In this document: positions 23,201 to 35,362 of the stretch, piece after piece
How the letters are laid out: every line of letters begins with the position of its first letter
How positions within the stretch are numbered: the stretch's first letter is position 1
DNA from: Rhynchosporium graminicola
Lineage: Eukaryota; Ascomycota; Leotiomycetes; Helotiales; Ploettnerulaceae
Assembly: GCA_900074885.1 (NCBI GenBank)
Contig: FJUW01000009.1
Span: 372,001-436,000, forward strand
DNA length: 64,000 nucleotides
Direction: 5' to 3'
Notes under the pieces: generated by a model
The model's database searches: none
Seen by the model: only the letters and a program-made list of their open reading frames with translations
Told to the model about the DNA's origin: nothing
Translations under genes and position numbers: made by a program

Positions 23201-26200
23201 TTTGAGATTCAATCGACGCTGTAGAAATGAATAACGGGTCGAGTTACCATATGCTCCAGTGGCTCTGCTATGTATTACGGAGACCGTCGGGTCTCATCAC
23301 ACATTGGTGTGTCTTTGCATTCCATCACAAGACATGCTGGGCTGTCCCGTGTGGGCAGCACTCATCTGTTTGTCTCGTTGCAAAATATAAGACCGTGGTC
23401 TGTCTCTAAGGAACATCGTGGTATCGGAGATCAATCCTTGAGAGGGCCTTTGATATCAGAAGTTCTTCCTTGAGAGGGCTTCTAACTGATCCTTTCTGGT
23501 GAATCGATCAAATATAGAGTTGTGACTGACAATTTATTTCTCTTCTATTCAGCACGTGCATGGGATTCTTTTTTGGTGACTCTGTGTTGCATGTCGCAGC
23601 AATGTGGCTTGGAATTGTTCGAAGGACCGACCTGAATGCAAATTCCACGTATTCCCTCCTTGCGAGCGGGTTTCGGTATGAATTCCGTTCCAGGGACAGC
23701 ACGAATTGGTGTCCGGCGAAGAAAGGAATGAATGTTGTACGAAAGGTTCCGGTCTGGCAGCTATCGAGCTGAATTCTGGGTCAATGTCGTATCTTCACCT
23801 TGCGATTTTCTTGGTGTTGTCTTGATACTTACGTTTCAATGTCCTCGAATCATCTCTCGTTTCTCAGCGTGTTCCCTTCAAACATCTTGCGACTTCTTTT
23901 TCGTCAGTTTGGTATCTACTTTCATTAATGTCCTCAGCTCATTTCATGCCTTGACCTTACCAAGGGACCATCGGACTGCTTCACTGGACATATTTGATTC
24001 GTCGAGTATCTGCTGCTCGTTTCTTATTAGAAGTTTTTCCTCAGGAGATGGTCCACAATGCGAAGCTTCCATTGCACCTAATGCATCGTCTTAATACTCC
24101 ATCCCCTTCATTTTCTTCCTCTTCTTTGGCGGCTCCTGCCCTATCATTCTCCTTACTTCTAAGGGTCCTATCTGTGATAGAAGATTTCAAGTGTCAAATG
24201 CCCTTCTAGCCTGTGGGACTACTCCTCGCTCGCAGTATCGATCCATATTTATACTGGAGCAGTAGCAGGGAATGCCACACAATCGTCAGTCCACCAAACA
24301 AGCTTACACCTGATACCAGATCAAAAGTTTTGGATCGATCCGAAGGTAGGAAGAAAACGGAGAAGCCAAAAGAAATTCTCCTCCAGTGGATAAGTTTGGT
24401 CAACTTCATATCTTCGTCGGAATCGAAGGTTTTCTCTCAATGGGTGTCGTCGATTCGTAATATCTCTCCCGGGAACTGTACAGCGTTTATAATAGACGTG
24501 TTCGAGTTGATTTCGGGGATATTGTCTCTAGCTAATGCTGGTACCTAGCTCGGTGTTCTCTCTGGCCGACAGAGAGATGGGAAGTTTAGTATGGCGAAGG
24601 GCTACCTCGTCACGTCTGACTGAGCTGATCGTTATCAGGGGAGTCTCAGGAGTACCGAGTTTTCATTCGCATAAAATGCTCGTTCACTGACCATGCAGTC
24701 CTCGACATCAAACGCATTAAGATAAGGACTGAAGGGAGAGAATTCTTCCGAGGCTCGACTAAAGCCAATGCATCAACTAAAGGATTCAAAACTATCGACT
24801 ACGGCCCCGAGTTGACAGCCTCAAGATAATGCACCGAGAGCGCAGAAGTGAGTCCAAACACGGCTCTTCGAGTGCCCGTAAGGCACGGAGTGCCGGACCA
24901 ATGGATCATCAAAGGTAGAAAAGTGACTCCTTTCTCGAGTGTTAAATGAGTGCGAAACGGAACATGCCCATTGCAGTACAGTAGTTAATGCCTCCAATAT
25001 CCATGAGGGACTCGTAAGTAATACTGAGACTTATCTGGCACAGCTTCATGCCGAATCCGTTGTCCTGCCTGCCAATCTCGACAGGTGTAGGTGATAACTG
25101 GTCGAGGAATTCGGGCGGTAGGCCAAACCAGCAGGTTCTGTATATCTGTTTCTGGAAAAACACTCTGGCATACGATCGCATTTAGCTGAACTCAGTGAAT
25201 TCGCGTTTGAAACGCAGACTGTTTCCTGTGCTTAGTCTTGAAAGGCGGAGATGTTATAGCTCATGACGTTGCTAATTCTTGGACTGAGCAGGTTGTCATA
25301 TCGTGAGGTAGTAAATCATCGTTATCACCAGGATACTCGACTGCAAGATTCGCCAAAGTGATGGTTTTGGACGCCGCTGACGCTAGATGTTGGCCAATAC
25401 TTGACTCGTGATTCATAACATTTGATCGACCCATGGAATCGCTTAATTCGAGGAAGATGGTACTCACATTCCGCACAACCGCTTAGAGATTTTCATCTTC
25501 TCCTTTAACGATTTCTTTGCAGATTCTCTCAGGACATTGATTCTTCTTGTGCTCTTCTGACCTGTGCTCTATTTTCCTGCAAGCGGTCAGAACAGATGCT
25601 ATTTCAAAACCCGTTATACTCAGATCATTGAGTGACAAGGCTAGCATTGCTAAAACCTCTGTTAGATTCGAATTTCCCGGGTCCTTTAATGGTCGTCCTC
25701 GTATTTTGATCTTTGTTTGGGCCTCCAATTGGCACCGGGCCTACGAGTCTAGGTTGAAATGGGAGGGGAAAGATATGTCCGTCACTTCTATCACTACCCA
25801 AGACGTCAGACCAAAACTCAGTGCAACTTCTTACGACACTAGGGTAAACACGTTTCACAGTATTCAAATTTTTCTGATTTGCAGATGTGGTAGGAGGAGG
25901 ATGAAGTGCTGGGTGAAAAACATTTCGGTCATCCTGCAACCAGTCATCCCTAGTGCCAGGATCAAGCTAACCCCCCCCAAACCGCCAAAATCAATAGATA
26001 TTTTTCGATCTGATGGCAGAAAAATTCCAAGAAAGTATTGCATGTGGCTATTGCGCCTGAAGAGAATGCTCACCTTGAAGGCTATGAGTGAAACTGAGGC
26101 TGGTCAAATTAGACTCCAATATCATGAGAGCTTAATCATTCAACTCAAAGCCACCGAATGTTCACAGGAATCTATCCATGGGGTTTTTTTTCAAGTCACG

Positions 26201-26810
26201 ATAGTATCCTGGGAGTTTGGTAAGACGATGTCAATTGACTGCGGAAGAAGCCAGAGTTTTATCTACACGACATAAGCCGAGAAAAAGCTCCTCGGTCATG
26301 AAATCAGCTAGAATCGAACAACCGTAGTCTATCATACAAGATCCTCACTTTCTCCAACCCATCTTCCCATAACCCACAGCGATCTCCTCCAATATTCGTA
26401 CAAAGCACGCTTCTCCGAGCAAGGAGCTCATTTTGGCGAAACAGAGAACCTTCAGTCTCAATATATCAGGTCATCAATCCACAAGGGAGGAAGTTTTCGC
26501 TAAATAATAATGTTCTCTCCGACCATGAAACATATACGGGAAAGTGATTCATAACGTCATACATGCTGAAAGCAACGAACGCCCAAGCTGACGCCCTGAC
26601 TCACCATCTATCATTCATTTCCCCCAGGTGTTTTTATTCCAGTAATGCCGTGAATCAAATCCTGGCAGTCCTTTCAGCCGTCGAATGCGAAACTATGGTC
26701 CTGGTGAATCACTGTAAGTCGACTCTCTAGATACCGGTCGGAGATGAGACCGGACCGGTTTCCCTCGCTGTAGATGTTAGAACAAACTTCAACTCTTCAA
26801 AATAAGAAGC
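23201..26810. other. Gene-poor accessory interval
   Basis: About 3.6 kb with many overlapping short frames on both strands. The longest (25547-26275, plus) has no domain and poor codon bias. Minus-strand frames near 25261-25730 contain a hydrophobic, leucine-rich stretch that could be a relic of a degraded gene, but no intron model joins them. I call no gene. Confidence 0.4.
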
Positions 26811-28610
26811 TTACATGAGGACATCTTCAAGTAAATATTCGTCTTCCGCGGAGTTGCCAATACTTGGCCCGGTTGACAGACTCCTAACATTGATCTGCAA
26901 TCTTCCACTTTCTGGCCAGTTCATTTCGCTGAGTTCATGTCGGGATTCGCCTAGATAACGGAACGTCATCGCCTGGTTACAAATCAGTGAATTTTTCTTG
27001 GAGAATCAACAGCTTGATTGAAAGACTCACGGAGATAATGCGAGCTGCCTCGTTTCTGAAAGTACCTGGAATAACGGGTCTCATGAAGCGGAGAGCATAA
27101 TCCTTCTTGAGATCTTCATGATTTGGGTTACGGACGGCTATCGTCAACTGATTCGCAGAATCAAAATTCGCAAGCCAGAGAGCATCGTACTCAAGAACTG
27201 CACAAAAGTTAGTAGAAGTACTTGTGACTGATGGGACAGGGTGGACCGGCAAGGGATTGAGGGAAGGAAGGAAACTTACTTTGGATCCATAACTCGTAGT
27301 CAAACGTAAAGTGCTTGATCATTCCAATCTGTTCAACGAAATTGGTTCTGGCAGTATCGTCCGCATCCTCGGTTTCGGGCTCGCTCTCGTTCATCAGAGT
27401 ATGAAATACCCAAAAGTTTTCCTGTCTGTATCAGTTCATGTCATGAAAAGGAAGGAGCACATTGAGAGCTGACGGAGGCACCATCCCCTAGAAGTTTCTG
27501 TTCCACTCACCAAATCGGCATCACCAAAGAAGAAGGCATCGATGTCCATCTTCACGTATATCTTGGCATCGTTATCCTCATAGGTTATCGGGTCAGCGCA
27601 ACCCCAAAGCTCGTAACCCTTGATAGCCTCCTTTCGTGAGTAATGACAAGCGTGTAACAAAGTAGGAACCATGCGGGGACGTCGGTGGATATCGGAGATT
27701 ATTCGAAGTTGCGCGTCTGTGGACTCATCGTCCGTTCTCTCGAGGGACTCGGAGTCAGGAGCAACTCGCAAGAACCGTTTTTCATTGTAGTACTGGACGG
27801 AAATTGCGATGGACCACTAGGTCTCGTTAGAAACTTTACATGACTTGAAATGGAAAGAACTTTGATTCGCATCGTAGAAGCACTTACAATTTCCTGCTGT
27901 AATTCTACGGGAAGGTCCCCGAAAAGAGTGAATTGCTCCAAATATGGGACTGTACTGGGCGGTCTCGTAGGAAAATGATGGATAGCTTGTACTGGTGTTA
28001 AAGGGCTGATCGGACCATCGTTCATCACGACGAACTCGGTGGAAATCAGACCATGTTGTGGAGTTGTAGAGTGCACGGAGATGCTAGGTGGAGACGTTGG
28101 GCCGTTTTCGTGTTGAACGGTATGGCTTGGTGGGATAGGAGCCACTCGTATAGGTTTCGATAGCAAAGCCGGACCAATTGAATAATTGAAATGAGAGGAG
28201 GCGGATATGCCAGCCTGTATCAAGCTCTGTTGTACCTTGGACCGAGAAGCTGGGGACAAGTCCGGGCCCTTGCGAGTGCCTGCCGAGCTTCCAGCAGGGT
28301 TAATAGTATGCAGAGGTGATATATTTAAAGATACCAGGGAGCTTGTCGACACTGAAACGTTGTTTAGCTGCTTGAGGGAAGAACTTCGAACAAAAGAGTA
28401 GATAGGAGGAGTCTTTCTGCTGCCTGGGGAAGCGCTTTCACTGCCACGACGAATCTTTGCGCTGTTCAGACGCGACAAGCTCGTATGGCTGAGAGCTCGC
28501 ATACGTTGGCCAATGTCTGCATGAGTGGCATCACGAGGAAAGGCCGTCGATGCAGCTGGAGGTCCGACAAAAGGATCCTCCAGCCCGATAGGAGGAGCTG
28601 GGTGCGCCAT
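26811..28610 (-). CDS. 2EXR-domain (F-box-like) protein
   Basis: Five exons on the minus strand: 28610-27888, 27816-27511, 27421-27280, 27197-27031 and 26972-26811. They join without a frame break into 499 residues. Introns of 71, 89, 82 and 58 bases all have GTGAGT, GTAAGT or GTAAGTG donors. Residues 1-220 are Ser/Pro-rich and disordered. The 2EXR domain starts at about residue 227 with FTLFGDLPVELQQEIW, the F-box-like opening of this fungal family, then PTLLHACHYSRKEAIKGYEL and the strand-rich segment AKIYVKMDIDAFFFGDADL. It continues with IKHFTFDYELWIQ and ends in a negative tail. 2EXR proteins are numerous in Leotiomycetes and Sordariomycetes; their function is unknown. The long disordered N-terminus is unusual for the family, most of which start near the domain. 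Confidence 0.85.
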
Positions 28611-31600
28611 AATCGAGCCCGATTATGGGTCATGTACCAATTGCTGGTTAAGCTGTAGCTGAATGAAAAGTTTGTGGTGTAGAAAATCGAGAAGGAAGAA
28701 CGTTGATTGTTTTGTTTTGTTTTATGCCTGGCGCGAAATAAGAGCATGCTCACGTGACGGTGAAAGTCAATAAAAACCTCATCTGGTCCGAACGCGGCCT
28801 TCGAGAGGAAGCCCTTCGAGGGTACGTGGATTCCAACAGCATGATTTCATTCGCCGTTGAATAAAACAGGCAGTTTGAAGCCATGTACTTTCCCACGCAT
28901 CATAAATCTTACTACACAATATACATGATATGCGAAACCCTCTCTCATCTGCCTCGCTTAAGCCTTGAGGCATAGACATAGTATTTCTTGATGGCAGAAG
29001 AAGATGCTGGTTGGGCTAGAATGGGCTTATACAGTGCGATATCACATTGTTTTATCCAAAAATGATGCTGTAACTTGACTCAATTGTTTTTGGGAACCAT
29101 TAAAAAAAAATCAGGACTCGGAATTTTGGAAATAGTCTGAAGTCATGAAAGTGCTCTAGCACTTCTTATTGACGCAACATCAGCTTCGCCAATATCGGCA
29201 ACCTCTCTGACCTTGAAAACCATATCATTTCTTTTTCCACGATAGCAGAAGAATCACTAAGGAATGCGGATGAAAGGAGGTGAAGCGAATCGAAAACTTG
29301 AATTCGTCTGATTGAGAAGGAAGATCGTGTTAGAATGAGACTCATATGCTCTCGTATCTCGAATATTAAGGTGTGGGGTATGAATTTTAGCTGATAAAGT
29401 AAAAGTTACTACTATTCCACCATCAAATGTCTAATATTTCCGTACCAAATAATTCCGACATGATTTCGTAGAAAATCACCTTGACTTTCACGAAGTTGAT
29501 GCGTGTCAAAACTTCTTTGTGTAGGCATTTATTTTTGGAACAACTGTGACTGCGTTTCCATCGAATGTGGTTATGCACCCATTTGCTCCAGGACGTTCTC
29601 CGCTAGGGTACTTCGCAGACCTCATCTCATTTAGTACTACAGACAATTCCACATCTGTCTGGTACATGTAAGGAAATATTGATCCATACCGTGCAAACAA
29701 GCGCTGCTTACAAAACTTAATACGGTATAGCAGATTTACCGACGGTTGGTGAGTAGCTTCAAGTAAGAAAGTCTAGACAGAAACCGAAGAATAATGGGTA
29801 GCAAAAACAGATTTCTTTACTTAGTTACTGTAGATCCACGATGTGGTCCTAGGCACTAAGCATATCACGCCGCTGATGAAGACTTTTTCTATTTTATCTG
29901 ACATTTTATTGCTTTGGCATTCATTCAGATTATCGATCTAATATAACGCAGAAGGCTGTTGACACCGTGCTTGGACCCCGTTCTCTCGGCCTTTGAAAAT
30001 TGCTCAAAGCTAGTAATCTACCCGTTTCCACAACATCTTTAAGTCACAATGTATGCAAGAATATTCAGAAAGCTTCACGCCTTCTTCTTTTTCTTTCGCG
30101 CTCGGCCGAATTGGTAGATCCTCTCCTCCCTCTAGACCTCTTCTCAACTTCTGAACTCAATGGACTATCTCCTCCACAACGTTCCGAATCTAGTCCCATT
30201 TCTCCATCTCCTCAGATGCAAAGGGTTTCTTTCCAATACGCGTAACTGATTGTAAAAGGTATACCAATTTAGCGAATTATTATCTCTTTATCTAGATTTA
30301 GCCATGCGCGTTAAACTTAGACACGTATCTTGTTCGCAAACTCTGTGAAGCAATCCGAGTTCCTAAAGCCTGGGGAGTTCCTCCTAGATGAAGTGAAGGA
30401 ATACTGTCTTGAGTTGGTATCGAAAAGTTATCGAGACCAGTCGTAGAGATACGAGATCTTTGGCTGACAGATGTAGCAGGATCATGTTCTTGAGCTCTTC
30501 TGGGGATCAGTCTGAAGTTGTCGTTTCGTTGTCGCCAGGCAGAGGGCTCCCACCTAGTATAGTGTTTCCCGAAGCTTGATCCAGAGTGAAAGAATAAAAG
30601 CTCATCATGAGCCCAGGTATATTAATAGGATTCACTCCAAGATAATGTCGCAATGTATTTGTCAACGAAACCAGACGGGTGGATTACTGGTGAACATACC
30701 TCAGAACCGGGTATGTGCTGCCAAAATTGGTATCCATTCTTGCACTATGGAAGCGTTGGTTCTACATTAATCCCTGGAAAGCAACATCCACCGAAGGCCT
30801 GTCTATCCTCGGAAAGATCATCGATGTTTACATTTCATTAAGCCCTGAAACCTTGAATATCAACCTTCCCCATTATCATATTTGACACCCGCTCTTGAAT
30901 CTTCCAGCCCTGGTCATGAACTAGAACTCAGATGACCAGAGCATCGTCGATCTAGTTTGAGATGTAGTGGTTTTAAGGTAGAAACCACTCAATCCCAAAT
31001 CTGATTTTAGCTAACGCGCCATGATCGAACTCATATGGTACTATTGTATTCCGACGAGTTATGAAGAAGTCACTTACTCGCTCGAAGTTTTTCTGGACTC
31101 CATCGGCGAAGTCGCGGTCTGTACTTTAGCTTCTGGATAAAGTAGCGAGCAACTCTCATCCACACCAGAAATTCAGTAATATTTGATGGGGTTCAAGTTG
31201 GGAAGACCTAACCTCAGTTCTTCAGCGCCGTTCTTCAGCCGCTGTACCCATACCCGCCTGTAAACCTGTCATTCAGCAAGATTTCCTAAGCTCGCCATTG
31301 ATTCTGAATAGAGTGGGGCGTCCATTGTACTCGAATTATAAGATGAATACCGTTTACTATGACTGGTTAGGAGGAAAGTTAATACGGAGGAGAAATTGTG
31401 AAGAGACGAAGTCAGATGTTGAAACGATGACGCGTAGACAGGATCATTTGTAATGTGTATCCGTAGGGCTGGTATCCTTCAATTTAGGGACAGAGGTCTA
31501 CGTCTAGGAAGTTTTTGGGACTTTGATGTTGACGGGGACAGCGGTTAGACCGGCTTGATAATATACATTTATGACAGCGCAATTTCGAACAGCTTCCCTG

Positions 31601-31752
31601 CCAGGGAGCTAAAAGGTACAATTCCAGATAGGATCCTATTAGCCTCGCTAAAACAGGGTCCGGGACCTTTTTTTTGTTTACATTCGCTTCGGCAAATTGC
31701 CGAAACTCGGCACTGACAATTCAATACCTATTAAATCTGTGCTCTAACCGAA
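28611..31752. other. Intergenic region, nothing recognised
   Basis: 3.1 kb between the 2EXR gene promoter and the 3' end of the reductase gene. It contains a nine-A run at 29102 and scattered short frames. A minus-strand frame at 29506-29700 has somewhat protein-like composition (GANGCITTFDGNAVTVVPK) but lacks a start and neighbours, so it may be a gene fragment. Confidence 0.4.
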
Positions 31753-33986
31753 TCAAGCCCAAGAGAAATGCTCAGAGTACAAATAAACACTCCCACCCGC
31801 CCTAGACCCCCTAACAATATCCAGATTCTGCTTCGCAACCGCATTCCGGACATCATTTTGCATCTCATCTGGACCACAAACATAAACACTAAGCGACTGA
31901 CCCACGTCCGCCGCTCTAGCAGCTTCATCTCGAATAATGATTGGCAGTGACGGTCTTCCTTCATATTCCGTACCTGGCATTGAAACAGGCGGCGGGGCAT
32001 CGTCTTCGGATTGTGTTATGATGTCGCCTGAAGTGCTGGATCCCGCTGGATGTGGGATCTTGCTAGATGTCCCGCTAAGCTTCTTGCCTGCCTCTCCTGT
32101 GACAAACACTTGGATTTGCGCGGATGATGAAGTCCTAGACGATATACACATTCTGGCCAAGAGATCGCTCACAGCGCGTTCGAACCAGAATCGACTGGCA
32201 GTATCGCGGGTAGCAAGGACGACACGAAGCGAGGCTGCGCTTGGATTAGAATTTCGGCTTCTGCTGCTGGATGTTGAGATCACGTCCGAACGAACATCTT
32301 TCTTCTCCGGCAATGAGGTTTCATGGCCGAGTTCCTCATCCTTTGGAGTCGAGTTCGAGTTAAATCGAAAGAATGACTCGATGAAAGGTAGACACCAGCC
32401 TGCTCCAGACCCGCCAGCGATAACGAGAACGCGATCAGAGCCGTGGAGTTGTGGTAAGCTGACCCCTCCGTATGGACCATCTACCATGACAGGCGTTGCT
32501 ATACCTGGATTGTTAAGAGCGTGCTGGTGCAATTTGGCTGTAAAGCCACGTCGGTGGCGAATGTAGAAGACAAGCTCGGATGGCTCATCTATGCTCTTTG
32601 GTGGCATGGAGCAGATGGTAAATGGGTGTGCTGATATTGATTGAACAATGCCGAATCCAGTGAAACGTAAGAAGCAGTGCTGGCCTGGTGCCCAGGTGAA
32701 GTTGGCTGGTATTGTGACTCGGGTGAAGCCGTTGTCTTCAACGGAAACCCGGGCTTTCTGGGTGCAGCCGTATTCGAAGATAGTGCGGAGCCACGGGTAG
32801 ATGAAGCATGGTACATAAACCGCAGCTGTGGCTACAAAGTAGTGCCAACTGGTAAGGGTGTAGTCACAATGCCAGAAGAAGACGACCATGAAAACGGCAG
32901 CACTGATGAAGTGGGTAATTTTGAAGAATTCGTATCCCATGCTTCTGTTCAATGTATTAGTTGAGGAACTCATCAGCAAGGCTAGAGGCATCACTAACCT
33001 GATCGTGCTGTGAGACATGAATGTCAACCAAGCTTGGAAGATGATGGCAACAATACCAGTCCAATAAAACAGCAAGCTTCCCGCAAAATGAGCTTGCATA
33101 TCTTTCCAATGGACGTGGTACACGATGAACGGGAAAGTATGAAGCAATGCTAGAACGAAAAAAGCATATGAAGTCCATCTATGGAATAGTTGAAGTCTCT
33201 CGTGCGACACGCCTGTCAAAAGAGTTATCCAGTTGGTCTTGGTCGCCGTAGCACTATACAAATCAGTCTCAGAAATAACGATTTCTATAGAGAGAAACTC
33301 ACAAGATAAATGGCATACACCCCAAAGCAAGCCATCCAGACCTGGTAGCTAAAGGAGGCGACCCTCCGAACATCTCATCAGCCCAGTAGTAAGGACCAGG
33401 AATCAAGTCCATGCCTAGGTAGAAAGGTCAGTTTGGAATCGAATCGTCATGTGTACTCCACTGCGAATAGTGCGCTATTGTGAAGACGCAGTGCTAGCTA
33501 TATGCATTTATATATATGAAAAAACAGCACTTACAGAAGAAATACACCACACCAACAGCTCCCAGTGCCAGCACTCCCGCAGAAGCAGAATTCCATCTCA
33601 AACCCTTCACATGGAACCCACGATACGACAAATACCTCGTGCCCGCAACGAACTTTTGCCATACTAACGGACCCCTCGATTGGCGATATCCAAGGAGCAG
33701 ATTCGATACGAGGTAGCTGATTAAAAAGATGCCAATGGTGCACATGAAAAATGCTACTGTTGGGAGTGCGTAGACATAGTCCGCGATGTACCTGATGGGA
33801 TTATGTTAGAAAAAGATAGGGCAGGTAGTCATGACGGGAAACGAGTAGGATGTAGATGGGGAAGGATGTATACCAGAAGTGCCAGCGCTGCTGATAGAAA
33901 TCACAATCTGCTTTCGACATGTCGCCGCATTCGAACATGCGGCTACCCGTGAACATCAAAGGCATCGTAAGCCATGCTGCGTCCAT
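31753..33986 (-). CDS. Ferric/cupric reductase transmembrane component (FRE family)
   Basis: Five exons on the minus strand: 33986-33874, 33791-33535, 33414-33303, 33253-32999 and 32944-31753, giving 642 residues. Introns are 82, 120, 49 and 54 bases. The enzyme passes electrons from cytosolic NADPH through FAD and two haems to external Fe(III) or Cu(II) at the plasma membrane. Haem ligands form two spaced pairs, His185/His199 (HRWTSYAFFVLALLH) and His257/His271 (HFISAAVFMVVFFWH). The FAD motif HPFT is at 352-355, the NADPH glycine motif GGSGAG at about 423-428, and CGP at 602-604. Residues about 435-545 are a Ser-rich insert inside the NADPH domain. About six to seven membrane segments lie before residue 300. 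No signal peptide is seen; the start MDAAWLTMP resembles other filamentous-fungal members. It is divergent from the Ctr gene. Confidence 0.95.
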
Positions 33987-34448
33987 GATGACGATTGAAG
34001 GTGACTCGCCGGAGATGGTCTTATGGTTGGTTGGGAAGATTCTCGATCGAAGCTCAAGAATAGTATTGATACCTAAGTTCTATCCCGAGCGAGTATCTTG
34101 CAGCTAACTAAAGCGAGGATGCTGTATGTATATTGCCAGGAAAGTTGAAGATCAAGAGCACGAGCTGACATCAACAAAAGCAAATTCCGGGCCGACATGG
34201 TGTGGTCGTATGCCGCCCAAATCAGAGCAGTGAGTGGGTTCCGAAGTCCTCGGGGTTCCAGACTCAAGTATCGAACAAGCATCGTGACATATACACACAC
34301 CTTGCCACATGCAGCTAGCAGCAAAGCTTAATGAAGCTTGAGCCCCCCGACGGACAGCTCAAAACGAGACAGAATGAGCTGATTACTAACAGGCGTGCCC
34401 GTCTCGGTAATAGTTGTGAAGCGGTGGTTGTCGATCACTGCGCAGCTT

Positions 34449-34456
34449 TGAGCAAA
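34449..34456 (-). promoter_or_regulatory. Putative Mac1-type copper-response element
   Basis: Reads TTTGCTCA on the minus strand, a perfect match to the TTTGC(T/G)C core. It lies 318 bases upstream of the Ctr start codon. Eight-base matches are not rare, so location is the main support. Confidence 0.4.
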
Positions 34457-34562
34457 TTTCCTCATTTGGCGGGTTAAGTGAGGAACGGGACGGATGCTAG
34501 CGACGAGCTTGTTTTAGTAGAGTGTCAGTGTCGCCCAGACATGAGACTAATATAATATAATT

Positions 34563-34570
34563 TGAGCATA
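34563..34570 (-). promoter_or_regulatory. Second putative Mac1-type element
   Basis: Reads TATGCTCA on the minus strand, one base off the TTTGCTCA site 114 bases away and in the same orientation. It lies 204 bases upstream of the Ctr start. Confidence 0.35.
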
Positions 34571-34773
34571 TTCATTTCTGCGCTGGATTGAGATCATATA
34601 TCGAGCTTAACAATCTTACTACTTTCTATTGAAAAGTGAAGAAAGTCACGAATTCGAGAACGACACTCCAACCATACAGCTGAACAATTTCACAAGAGTA
34701 ATATACACAACTTCATTCACGCTTTCGGACCTCACTATCGAATCTCAGTTCGCAAACCCACCAGATCTTCAAC

Positions 34774-35362
34774 ATGGACATGAGTATGACAATGTCGATG
34801 GCACCCTCATCGACCATGCCTTCCATGCCAATGGGCACCTCCTCCTCCTCCATGGACATGCCAGCATCCTCCATGATGGGCATGTCCTCCATGGCGATGA
34901 CTTTCTTCACCTCCTCGACCACTCCCCTCTTCTCCATGTCCTGGGTGCCAAAGACCGCCGGCCAATACGCCGGGACCTGCATCTTCCTCATCCTCCTCTC
35001 TGCTATCTTCCGCGGTCTGCTAGCTGTGAGAGTGAATCTGTTCCAGGTGGTCAGAGTGCTGAAGCATGATACGGAGGGCACGTATGGGGATTGTGGGAAG
35101 GCGGCTATTAGGCCGTGGAGGGCGGGTGAGGCGGTTTGGATGGCGAGTATGGATGTACTGCTGGGCGGCGTGGGGTATTTGCTGTGAGTACTAAGCCCAG
35201 GCTGTTATTTTCTCACGCGTTGTGTTTGGTTGCTAATTAATGATTTTCAGGATGATTGCTGTAATGACGATGAACGTTGGCTATTTCATTTCCGTACTAG
35301 CTGGTATCTGGATTGGAAGTTTTGTCTTTGCAAGATTTATGGCTTCTTCTGCGTCGCACTGA
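34774..35362 (+). CDS. Ctr-family high-affinity copper transporter
   Basis: Two exons, 34774-35183 and 35251-35362, giving 173 residues; the 67-base phase-2 intron has a TGCTAAT branch site and TTTTCAG acceptor. Ctr proteins are trimeric plasma-membrane channels for Cu(I). The first 45 residues are Met-rich (MDMSMTMSMAP, SMPMG, SSMMGMSSMAM), the usual extracellular copper-binding region. Three membrane segments follow: GTCIFLILLSAIFRGLLAV, VLLGGVGYLLMIAVMTMNVG and the last from YFISVLAGIWIGSFVF. The selectivity motif MxxxM is Met138-Met142 (MIAVM) and the helix-packing motif GxxxG is Gly155-Gly159, both encoded just after the splice site, which confirms the intron. The divergent reductase gene would provide the reduced substrate. 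Confidence 0.95.

Larger units (their letters stand above)
33987..34773. promoter_or_regulatory. Shared divergent promoter of reductase and copper transporter
   Basis: 787 bases lie between the two start codons. Two minus-strand sites, TTTGCTCA (34456-34449) and TATGCTCA (34570-34563), fit TNTGCTCA, close to yeast Mac1 copper-response elements (TTTGCTC) and to the TGTGCTCA element reported for an Aspergillus Mac1 homologue. Both lie on the half nearer the transporter. Co-regulation by copper starvation is inferred from site and context. Confidence 0.55.

Noticed and set aside
25547..26275. 242-codon plus-strand frame
   Set aside because: No domain, no codon bias, overlapping frames on the other strand are equally long, and it contains low-complexity and hydrophobic fragments without order. 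Possibly part of a decayed gene.
29506..29700. 64-codon minus frame with protein-like composition
   Set aside because: Too short, no ATG, no joining exon. It may be a gene fragment but cannot be named.
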